From Planctomycetota bacterium (GTDB lineage Bacteria > Planctomycetota > UBA8742 > UBA2392): a stretch of DNA of 64,000 nt. The DNA lies in contig QEVF01000018.1 in assembly GCA_003576915.1 (NCBI GenBank), positions 1 through 64,000 of the forward strand, read 5' to 3'. Position 1 is the stretch's first letter, and each line of letters opens with the position of its first letter. Under the pieces are notes generated by a model. The model saw only the letters and a list, made by a program, of their open reading frames with translations. It was not told where the DNA came from and did no database searches. Both the position numbers and the translations under genes were made by a program. Of the stretch, positions 1-6,695 are shown piece by piece.

Positions 1-136
1 GCTATTCCCGCCGCGGGGTGCGGCTTTGATCCGCATGGCCCAGCATAAACGGCGACGCGACAAGAAGGGCTCACCCTTGCGCCCCAGAGTGTCCCGTGCG
101 AAATTTGCGCCTCGTCCCCCAGAAGCCGGACATCCC

Positions 137-712
137 ATGAACATCGAACTCAGGCAGCTCACCCCGGCCCTCTGGCCCGCCCTGGAGAAGCTCTTTGGCA
201 AGAATGGCGCCTGTGGCGGTTGCTGGTGCATGCACTGGCGCACGGAGAAGGGCGAAAAGTGGGCCGACGTCAAAGGCGACCCCGCCAGGAAGCGTTTCAA
301 GAAGCTCGTGGAAAGCGGCCAGGCGCGCGGCGTGCTGGCGTTTGCCGACGGCGAGCCCGTGGGCTGGTGTGCATTTGGACCGCGCCCGAGCTTTTCCAAG
401 CTCAACCGCGCGCCCTCGCTGGCCTGTGACGATGCCGCGCGCGTGTGGTCGCTGCCCTGCTTCTACGTGAAGGCGGGCTTTCGCAATCGGGGCCTGTCGT
501 CTCAGATGCTTGAGTATGCGCTGGACTGCCTGCGCGAAGAGGGGGCTGAAGTCGCCGAAGGCTACCCCGTGAAGCCCCACCGGGGCCAGAAGAGGCTGGG
601 CGCCTTTGCCTGGACGGGCGTGGTCAGCACGTTCACTTCGGCGGGGTTCGAGGCCGCCGACCGCCGGAGCAAGGGCAAGCAGCGCATGCGCCTGAATCTC
701 GGCCCTGCATAG
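137..712 (+). CDS. GNAT-family N-acetyltransferase
   Basis: The 191-residue product looks like a GCN5-related acetyltransferase, which moves an acetyl group from acetyl-CoA to an amine; the substrate cannot be told. The stretch VKAGFRNRGLSSQMLEYA (about residues 110-130) matches the acetyl-CoA-binding motif A, with RNRGLS in place of the usual R/Q-x-x-G-x-G/A. A Cys-rich N-terminal stretch, CGGCWCMHW (residues 26-34), occurs in a subgroup of GNAT proteins and may bind metal (inference). The ATG at 137 is chosen because the family fold begins with MNIELRQL. The frame is open upstream to 26, but that extension is Arg-rich and resembles no domain. The gene stands alone, and the next gene is convergent. 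Confidence 0.8.
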   Translation: MNIELRQLTPALWPALEKLFGKNGACGGCWCMHWRTEKGEKWADVKGDPARKRFKKLVESGQARGVLAFADGEPVGWCAFGPRPSFSKLNRAPSLACDDAARVWSLPCFYVKAGFRNRGLSSQMLEYALDCLREEGAEVAEGYPVKPHRGQKRLGAFAWTGVVSTFTSAGFEAADRRSKGKQRMRLNLGPA

Positions 713-1044
713 ATGCTGCCTGACCTCGGGCGCCTGGGCGGTGATCTCATTCAAACCGCCCGGAGCATCCAGTTCGCCTGTGCAGTGGATTCGATCGGGG
801 AGGACGCGGAGTTTCCGCCTTGTCCTACATCGCCGGAGTCATTGGCACGGTCTGGATCGGGGCCTGTGCGCTCCAAGACGAGCCGGCACTGGCCGGCGGA
901 CCTATCCTCGCGGAAGCGGCCGTGCCCGGCACCCCCACCGCCCTGTGGGTCGTGGGCTCCGCGTTCACAACCTGTCTGGCGGCCAGGCTGCGCCACGAGA
1001 GCAGGGGCGAAACGGACTCGCGGCCCAGAGCCCGGCTTGCGGCT
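713..1044. other. Intergenic stretch, no supported gene
   Basis: This 332-bp convergent gap holds no frame with both a credible start and family resemblance. One plus-strand frame from a TTG at 820 would encode two short hydrophobic segments (IAGVIGTVWIGACAL and TALWVVGSAFTTCLA). It lacks a Shine-Dalgarno and then runs on as the antisense of the TPR gene, so it is at best a gene remnant. Confidence 0.4.
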
Positions 1045-2961
1045 TCAGGCGTCGGGCTTGAGTTCTTCCGGCTCCGTGAGGTCCACCAGCGAATCCTCAA
1101 TACCCTCAATGTCGCGCGACCGGTCCTGTTCGGACTCGCCTCCGGACGAGGGTTTGACCTTGCGCGTCTCCACCTCTTCCGCCGAAGGCGCTTTGCGCGG
1201 CGTGTCTACGGAAAGTTCCGCCGCCAACTGAAGATCCTTGGTGGTCTCCTCGACGGGCGCGGTTTGTGCCTGCGCGGGTTGCGTCGGCGCGGGCTCCGTG
1301 ACCCCCGGCGGCGACAGGGGCGGGGCGCTCAAACCCGGCACAGGAATGGGCAATGCCGCGCGCGGCGGCAGGGGCGAAGGTGCTGCCATGCGACGAAGCT
1401 GGGTTGTGGAGTCGCCGGGGCGCGCGCCCAAAGGCGCGGCGGGCGGCAGGAGGGGGGACTGGCCGGTGGGCGGTTTTTCAGGGGCTTCGCCGGCCGCCTT
1501 GGGCAGGCTGAACTGGCCCGTGGCGGGCCTGACGTAGGCGCCGGGCCGGGGCTTGGCAGGCTGGTCCTCAGGAGACTCCGTGGGAGGCGCGGGGATGGGC
1601 GCCTTGGTCTGGCCCAGGGGCACGGGGGGCGGGCGGCGTACCACGCGCGTGGCGGGGCTGGCCGGACCCTCTTTGGGCTTGGCGGGCGCGGACGTGTTAC
1701 GGATGGTGCGCGTGTTGGGCATGATGGCCGGCACCGTGGCATCGCGCGGAACAAGCAGCCCCTTGTCGTCCTTCTTGTCGGCCTTCTCTGTCTTGGGCCG
1801 TGAGAGTTCATCCTGAATCTGCTGCAGATATCCCGTGCCGACGGCCGTTTCCTCGTTCTCGTCGCTTTCCTCAGGCGTGAGCGCGCGGGCCAGGGAAATG
1901 GCACCCTCCCCGGTCAGCAGATGAGCCGGCCCGGACTTGCCCTCGGTCTTCACCGTGGCGCGCCGGGACATGATGCGTGTGACGCTCTTGGGTGCTTCGT
2001 AGGGCTTGAGCTTTTCGGAGGCCTGTACGGCGGGGTCGCAGCCGGCCAGCGCAATGCCCCGCACCTTCTCTTCATCCAGCGCGCAGGGCCCGGGAAAGGG
2101 ATGACCAAATCGGCGGAAGGGAGCGCGCAGATTCTCGGCGAAGACTTTGGCCGCGCGATTCTCCGGGTCAAAGGCGATGGCGCGCCGGTTGAGCTCAATG
2201 GCGGCCGGGCGCTTGCCCAGCTGGTCCTTGAGCTGGGACCACTGGTGGGCCACCCAACTGATTTCCCCGCCCTCCACCATGGCGCGATAGAACGATGCGT
2301 CGGCTTCTCTGGGTTGCTTGAGTTTGAGGTAGGCCATGCCCTTGTGGCCGTGCAACTCTGCGCGCTCAGCCGATGTCTGGGCGAGGGCCAGAAGCTTGTC
2401 GTACCACTGCACCACGTCGGCCCAGAGTTCCTGCGCCTTGGCCGCGAGCAGGCCCAGCTCCGCGCCGATCCTGGCGTCAAGGTTCTTCGAGCGGTACTGC
2501 GCCATCTGTTCCGTGACGGAGTCCCAGCGCTTGAGGTGAATGTTGACCGTGATCAGCGCCTGCCAGCAATAGACGTTGTCGGGCCCCACCTGTCGGCCGC
2601 GCTGGGCCAGGGGCAGCACCTCACGCAGGGGAAACGGGTGCACGGTGAGCTCGTCGTAACTCGAAAGCTGCACCACAGCCCGGGCCACAAGGGCATAGGC
2701 GTCGGCACAGTCTCGGTCCAGGCTGATTGCCTGACAGGCCTTGCGCACGGTATTCTGCAGATCGGCGTGCGGCACGCCCGGCATGGGGTCGGTGAGGCCC
2801 ACGAGCTCCAGCCGCGCCGACTCCGGATCAGGCGCGGCATGGATCATCTTCTTGATGTTGAGCCAGTCTCGAATGTAAACGACAGGCTCGCGCACCGGCG
2901 CGTAAGCCTCCGGCATGCGCTGCCGCAGAAACGCTTCTTGCTCCTGCGTCAGTTGGGCCAT
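1045..2961 (-). CDS. TPR-repeat protein with Pro/Ala-rich C-terminal tail
   Basis: The 638-residue protein has no signal peptide and no membrane segment. Residues about 80-290 are helical with TPR-like spacing: A-x-LV/ALI and YxxA pairs, for example the segments around GHKGMAYLKLKQPREA and ELNRRAIAFDPENRAA. This suggests a protein-protein interaction scaffold. From about residue 330 the sequence turns low-complexity and rich in Pro, Ala, Lys and Glu, with no recognisable domain, which looks like a long disordered tail. The ATG at 2961 follows a GGAGG about 11 nt upstream. It is transcribed in the same direction as the two membrane proteins that precede it, but a hairpin (3061-3082) lies between, so it may be a separate unit. 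Function unknown. Confidence 0.75.
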   Translation of the reverse strand: MAQLTQEQEAFLRQRMPEAYAPVREPVVYIRDWLNIKKMIHAAPDPESARLELVGLTDPMPGVPHADLQNTVRKACQAISLDRDCADAYALVARAVVQLSSYDELTVHPFPLREVLPLAQRGRQVGPDNVYCWQALITVNIHLKRWDSVTEQMAQYRSKNLDARIGAELGLLAAKAQELWADVVQWYDKLLALAQTSAERAELHGHKGMAYLKLKQPREADASFYRAMVEGGEISWVAHQWSQLKDQLGKRPAAIELNRRAIAFDPENRAAKVFAENLRAPFRRFGHPFPGPCALDEEKVRGIALAGCDPAVQASEKLKPYEAPKSVTRIMSRRATVKTEGKSGPAHLLTGEGAISLARALTPEESDENEETAVGTGYLQQIQDELSRPKTEKADKKDDKGLLVPRDATVPAIMPNTRTIRNTSAPAKPKEGPASPATRVVRRPPPVPLGQTKAPIPAPPTESPEDQPAKPRPGAYVRPATGQFSLPKAAGEAPEKPPTGQSPLLPPAAPLGARPGDSTTQLRRMAAPSPLPPRAALPIPVPGLSAPPLSPPGVTEPAPTQPAQAQTAPVEETTKDLQLAAELSVDTPRKAPSAEEVETRKVKPSSGGESEQDRSRDIEGIEDSLVDLTEPEELKPDA

Positions 2962-3060
2962 TGCGCGGCAAGCCTCCGAAACGGCCCATGATACGCGTCA
3001 CGGCGACGGGGCGCAATTGACTGGCCGTTTGAATTGGGGAAGGCGCGGCACAAAAGCGCA

Positions 3061-3082
3061 GGGGCGGCCTGAAGGCCGCCCC
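3061..3082 (-). terminator. GC-rich hairpin terminator
   Basis: GGGGCGGCCT and AGGCCGCCCC form a perfect 10-bp inverted repeat with almost no loop, about 50 bp after the stop of the 3135-4871 gene. On the minus strand a short TTTT follows about 5 nt after the stem. Confidence 0.55.
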
Positions 3083-3134
3083 CATGCGACAAGCACAAAC
3101 GGGTGATCCACAAACCAGCCACCGCTACCGGCTG

Positions 3135-4871
3135 CTAGCGCGGATCAACGTAGAGGCGAATCTCCTCCTCGCTGATGGTCTCAAGGCGCAGGCTGTCGCG
3201 GGCCTGGCGATACCAGTTGTCGTTATAGAGGTCGCTGCCGGTGACCACGATGTCGGTGCCCGGCTGGACTTTCTCAACGACGCGCACGCCGGCCTGTTTG
3301 AGCAGTTCGGTCAGGCGTTCGCGGGAGTAGGCAACCTTTGGAGGTTCGTAGGTGCCGTGCAGGGCCACACTGAGGAAGCGGCCGTTGTGCCATATGCGGC
3401 TGACGATGGCGTCGCCCTTACGGATGGGCGTGTTTTCGTCCGAGAGTTCGAGCACCGTGCAGAGGCTGGTGTAGTCGGAAAGGGTGCGCACAATCTCGAT
3501 CACGCCCAGCATGGCGTCCTTCTCAAAACCGTCATAGCGCCAGACTTCAAAGCGCTGACCGGCCTTGACGCCATCCAACCGGCCCAGATCGATGTGCAGG
3601 CTCTTGCGACGGTCATCGCTGTAGGTGATGCGACCATCGGCGTCGGCGCGCTTGACCGGCACCTGCTGCTTGATGCGGGCGATGCGCTTGACGACTTCGA
3701 CAAAGGCCTTGCGGTCAGCTTCGTGAGCCAGCTTCTCGGCCTCGAACTTGGTCGCATCCTCCTTGATCTGGTTGTCACGGATGAGGAACTCATCGGTGAA
3801 GTTGCGCTCGTTTTCCAGGGCCAGGTTGGAGAGCTCGCCATCGGCCTCCGCCGTCTCGTTGATGGCGCGCTCGGCGAGGCGGCCGCGCTCGCGATTATCG
3901 CCCACCTTGCGGTCCACATCAGCGATGATGGCCTTGGCGCGCTCTTCCTCGGCGAAACGGCCAACGCCGACCTTGCGCCCTTCAACTTCATCGTCACCGG
4001 TGATCTCACCCACCAGAAGTCCATACTGGCGCACGTTAGCCGTAATCAGCTCATCGAGCAGCAGCATCTGCAGGCGCAGGATATTCTCGAGTGTGATGGC
4101 GTTGCGCGGCTTCATGGCGCGGTCGGCGGGCTGGTCGCCGCCGGTCCACTTGGTGTAAGCGGCCTCAATGGCGGTTTCGTCGGGCAGGTAGGCCTCATCG
4201 CTGATTTCAGAGGAGATGGGGCGCTTCTTGCCGGGCCGCTGGATCACGCCGACGGCAACCACGCGCGAAGCCGGAGGCGTCGCGGGGGGCGTGCCTTCGG
4301 CCGGGGGCGAGCCGGGCGCAGCGCCGGGGGCCGGGGCCGGCTCCGGGGGTACGGGCTGGGAGACGGTGCCGAGGTTGATGGTCTTGACGGTGTAAACCTG
4401 ATAGGCCTTGTAGGCGATCCATTTCTTGACGGCCAGTTCCAGCTTGTCGAGGAAGCGGCGGGCCGAAACATAGCTGTGCACCATGCCGCCCTTGTCGCCT
4501 TCGCCGAAATAGAGGCGGTCCGCGTCACGCCAGCGGCGATAGACGGGGTTGGCGTCGGCGCCCTTCTGCTCTTCTTCCGAGTTCGGGGGCTTGCCCTTGA
4601 TTTCTGAGGAGGCAGCGGTGATGAACTGGTCGGGGTCACCCTTGACAAAGCAGCCCGTAACCTCGGCCACTTCCTTGATCTGCGTGTGCAGGGGCTCAAA
4701 CTGCTTGTGGTCTTCCTCGAGGCGGGCGTAGATGGCCTCAGCCTCGTTGCGGTAAGACTTCGACTGGTAGAAGCCGTAGGCCGCAAACACCATGGCGATC
4801 ATGATGAACGGCGTGAGCGCGGCTGACGTGATCCAATACCAGCTTGCGACTTTCTGCGGGCCTTTTGCCAT
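3135..4871 (-). CDS. Membrane-anchored coiled-coil protein with FlgT-C-like and BRCT-like C-terminus
   Basis: A 578-residue protein of unknown function. Residues about 10-33 (WYWITSAALTPFIMIAMVF) form one membrane segment after a Lys-containing N-terminus, so the bulk is predicted outside the cytoplasm. A coiled-coil/charged region with a Pro/Ala-rich linker follows. From about residue 410, HIDLGRLDGVKAGQRFEV then KGDAIVS is the signature of a FlgT-C/MreC-like beta-barrel. The last 75 residues (ALHGTY, an alpha helix, VRVVEKV, DIVVTG, a helix, ISEEE) follow the strand/helix order of a BRCT domain (inference). The upstream gene product (4926-6317) has the same domain order, so the two are paralogues and probably act together. 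The spacing of 54 bp suggests one operon. Confidence 0.7.
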   Translation of the reverse strand: MAKGPQKVASWYWITSAALTPFIMIAMVFAAYGFYQSKSYRNEAEAIYARLEEDHKQFEPLHTQIKEVAEVTGCFVKGDPDQFITAASSEIKGKPPNSEEEQKGADANPVYRRWRDADRLYFGEGDKGGMVHSYVSARRFLDKLELAVKKWIAYKAYQVYTVKTINLGTVSQPVPPEPAPAPGAAPGSPPAEGTPPATPPASRVVAVGVIQRPGKKRPISSEISDEAYLPDETAIEAAYTKWTGGDQPADRAMKPRNAITLENILRLQMLLLDELITANVRQYGLLVGEITGDDEVEGRKVGVGRFAEEERAKAIIADVDRKVGDNRERGRLAERAINETAEADGELSNLALENERNFTDEFLIRDNQIKEDATKFEAEKLAHEADRKAFVEVVKRIARIKQQVPVKRADADGRITYSDDRRKSLHIDLGRLDGVKAGQRFEVWRYDGFEKDAMLGVIEIVRTLSDYTSLCTVLELSDENTPIRKGDAIVSRIWHNGRFLSVALHGTYEPPKVAYSRERLTELLKQAGVRVVEKVQPGTDIVVTGSDLYNDNWYRQARDSLRLETISEEEIRLYVDPR

Positions 4872-4925
4872 GGCTGTTCTCTTGTTTCAGCGGCGCCCAG
4901 GCGCCGATTGCGGTTTCTTTGCCTG

Positions 4926-6317
4926 TTAGCGGGACTCGGGGCCTTCGATGCCCAGGAACCACATGAGTTCTTTCTCGGTCAATCGCTCGAAGTCGAGGCC
5001 CTCTTCGCGGGCTGCCTTGAAAATCGGGTCATCGATCCAGTCGGCCCCGAGGATGGCAACATCCGTATCCGCGCGGATCGTGGGCACAATCCTGAAACCC
5101 AGGTCCGTCAGTTTGGTGACCCATTGCTCGTGGGTGAAGCGCGAGTTGGCGCCGCCGAACTTGCCCACCAGACAGTAGCTGAAGTACTGGCGGTCATTGA
5201 AGTTGGGATTGCGCACGATATCGCCCTGCTTGGGCATGACCGAAGGATCATCCAGGGCGTCAATGCGGCAGCGCGCGATGTTGCCGCGCAGGATCTCCTT
5301 CACGCGCACTTCGCCTACCGGCATGAGCGAGGGCAGCGAAGGATCGGCGCGGAGCACCTGGAAGCTCATGTCCAGGCGCACGTCACTCTTCTGACCGATG
5401 TTGATCCACACCCAGCCGGACACCGAGTCCACGAGGAACACGTAGCCGTCGGCGTCGCGCTGGTCGTCCCTCATGCGGCGGGCCTGCTTGGCCGCCACCT
5501 GGTCCTGCATTTCCACCGAGCCCTGGCGGGCTGGCAGGGTCTCGCGCATCTTGCGGAACTTGTCCTCGATGGCGTCCATGATCGTCTGGCCCGAGAGAGC
5601 GTCGTAGGCTTCCGTCTCGCGCTTGGCCGCCGCCGAAAGGGCCTCTTCGGCGGTGATGGCGGCTGCGTTTTTGTCGTTGAGGGAGCGGTTGGCCACCTCA
5701 ATGTTGCTGCTGTATTCGTTGAACTTGTTCGTGGCGGCTTCGCGACGGGCATCGGCGGCTTCGTTGGTCCATTTGCGCTGCAGTTCGGCCTGGCGCTGCA
5801 TGGACGGAATGTGGAGGCCCACCAGGTCCTGGATCAGCTTGTCCTGGGCGGCGATGGCCTCAAGCACCGTGATGCCGTCAGCGTAGGAATACATGCTCGG
5901 CTTCTCTTCCTTGGTGCCGCCGGCTTTGGGCAGCTTGGAAGTCGCGTGCTCGCCGCTCACTCCCTTCACCGTGCTGGACGCCTTGTCCTCCACGTTCTGG
6001 CCGGATATCGCCAGGTAGACACCGTTGCGCTCGCCGCCCTTTTCCAGCATGGCCTTGATGGCCGAGGGAGAAGAGAAATCAGCATTGCCCTTGAAGCCGA
6101 TCAGGTTGCTGACCTGCGCAAAGCGGGCGCGGGTGGCGTCCATCTCGGCCTTCTGCTGCGCCGGGATGGCCTTGAGATTGGCCAGGTACGCCTCTTCCTT
6201 CTTGGCGCGGTCAAAGGCAATGAACGCCAGCACCGAAACGCCGATCAGAAGCACGATCATCAGGATCATGACGATCAGGTCGGCCATGCCACGCCGGGAA
6301 TCACTGTGTCTGAGCAT
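4926..6317 (-). CDS. Membrane-anchored protein, paralogue of the 3135-4871 product
   Basis: A 463-residue protein with one membrane segment near the N-terminus (MADLIVMILMIVLLIGVSVL). A long charged, probably coiled-coil region follows (about 40-300). Then comes a FlgT-C-like barrel (VWINIGQKSDVRLDMSFQV, later PKQGDIVRNP) and a C-terminal BRCT-like unit (KLTDLGFRIVP, DVAILG, FKAAREEGLDFERL, then a final helix). The ATG at 6317 (MLRHSD) is chosen because GGAG sits 9 nt upstream. The frame is open further, with an ATG at 6353 and a TTG at 6368, neither with a Shine-Dalgarno. First gene of a probable two-gene operon. Function unknown; a cell-envelope role is inferred only from topology. Confidence 0.7.
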   Translation of the reverse strand: MLRHSDSRRGMADLIVMILMIVLLIGVSVLAFIAFDRAKKEEAYLANLKAIPAQQKAEMDATRARFAQVSNLIGFKGNADFSSPSAIKAMLEKGGERNGVYLAISGQNVEDKASSTVKGVSGEHATSKLPKAGGTKEEKPSMYSYADGITVLEAIAAQDKLIQDLVGLHIPSMQRQAELQRKWTNEAADARREAATNKFNEYSSNIEVANRSLNDKNAAAITAEEALSAAAKRETEAYDALSGQTIMDAIEDKFRKMRETLPARQGSVEMQDQVAAKQARRMRDDQRDADGYVFLVDSVSGWVWINIGQKSDVRLDMSFQVLRADPSLPSLMPVGEVRVKEILRGNIARCRIDALDDPSVMPKQGDIVRNPNFNDRQYFSYCLVGKFGGANSRFTHEQWVTKLTDLGFRIVPTIRADTDVAILGADWIDDPIFKAAREEGLDFERLTEKELMWFLGIEGPESR

Positions 6318-6467
6318 GTAACTCTGCTCCGTGGTGAATGAACGCGCAGCCATTACGGAAATCCGCAACGCCGCGACGAAGTCGCTCTCGCTTCATGCTT
6401 GGGGGGTCAAGGCAGGAAAGCATAGGGGCGAACGCGGGTGAGGGCAATAATCCCCCGGCAAAAAAAC

Positions 6468-6496
6468 TTGACACCTTTGTGTCACGGCACCATGCT
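6468..6496 (+). promoter_or_regulatory. Candidate promoter overlapped by a TGACAC palindrome
   Basis: A consensus -35 TTGACA (6468-6473) is followed 17 bp later by CATGCT (6491-6496), a weak -10. The -35 is embedded in a perfect palindrome, TGACAC-CTTT-GTGTCA (6469-6484), and follows a run of seven A. It points toward polA, whose ATG is about 200 bp downstream. The palindrome could be an operator; no regulator can be named. Confidence 0.4.
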
Positions 6497-6508
6497 GGGT
6501 GGCGCTGA

Positions 6509-6620
6509 GACGGAAACACCGTCCTGAATCCCTAACGTTTATTGCCTCAGGCCCTTGCAGCAGCCCGGTGCATCTCTGCCGGTGACGCCTTTGGCAGTTC
6601 TCGTAAGCACCGGGGCTTTT
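6509..6620 (+). ncRNA. Putative structured leader or small RNA ending in a terminator-like hairpin
   Basis: Two nested structures lie between the candidate promoter and polA. The first is a short hairpin, GACGG-AAACA-CCGTC (6509-6523). The second is a long one with outer arms AGCCCGGTGC (6562-6571) and GCACCGGGGCT (6607-6617, one bulged G) and inner arms CTGCC (6576-6580) and GGCAG (6593-6597). TTTT (6617-6620) follows directly. This could be a short sRNA of about 115 nt or an attenuator in the polA leader. It matches no RNA family I recognise. Confidence 0.35.
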
Positions 6621-6695
6621 GATCTCTTCTGCTTCAGGCATGGTCCTGAGGCTGCGCCTTGACCCCAGAATGGTTCGGGGGCTTGGGCGTCATCC

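Noticed and set aside
820..1803. Long plus-strand open frame opposite the TPR gene
   Set aside because: It begins with a TTG without Shine-Dalgarno and is mostly the antisense shadow of the Pro/Ala-rich TPR gene tail in GC-rich DNA.
3084..4607. 507-codon plus-strand frame opposite the FlgT-C-like gene
   Set aside because: It is a shadow: the minus-strand frame has a start, a membrane segment and a paralogue, and the plus frame has no domain.
6500..6545. Possible TPP riboswitch (CTGAGA block)
   Set aside because: The second half of the TPP consensus (ACCC, GAACCTGAT and the late stem) is not present, and polA is not a thiamine gene.
6541..6600. Resemblance to bacterial 4.5S/SRP RNA (CAGG...CAGCAGCC)
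   Set aside because: The GGAA tetraloop and its closing stem are missing, so the motif is incomplete.
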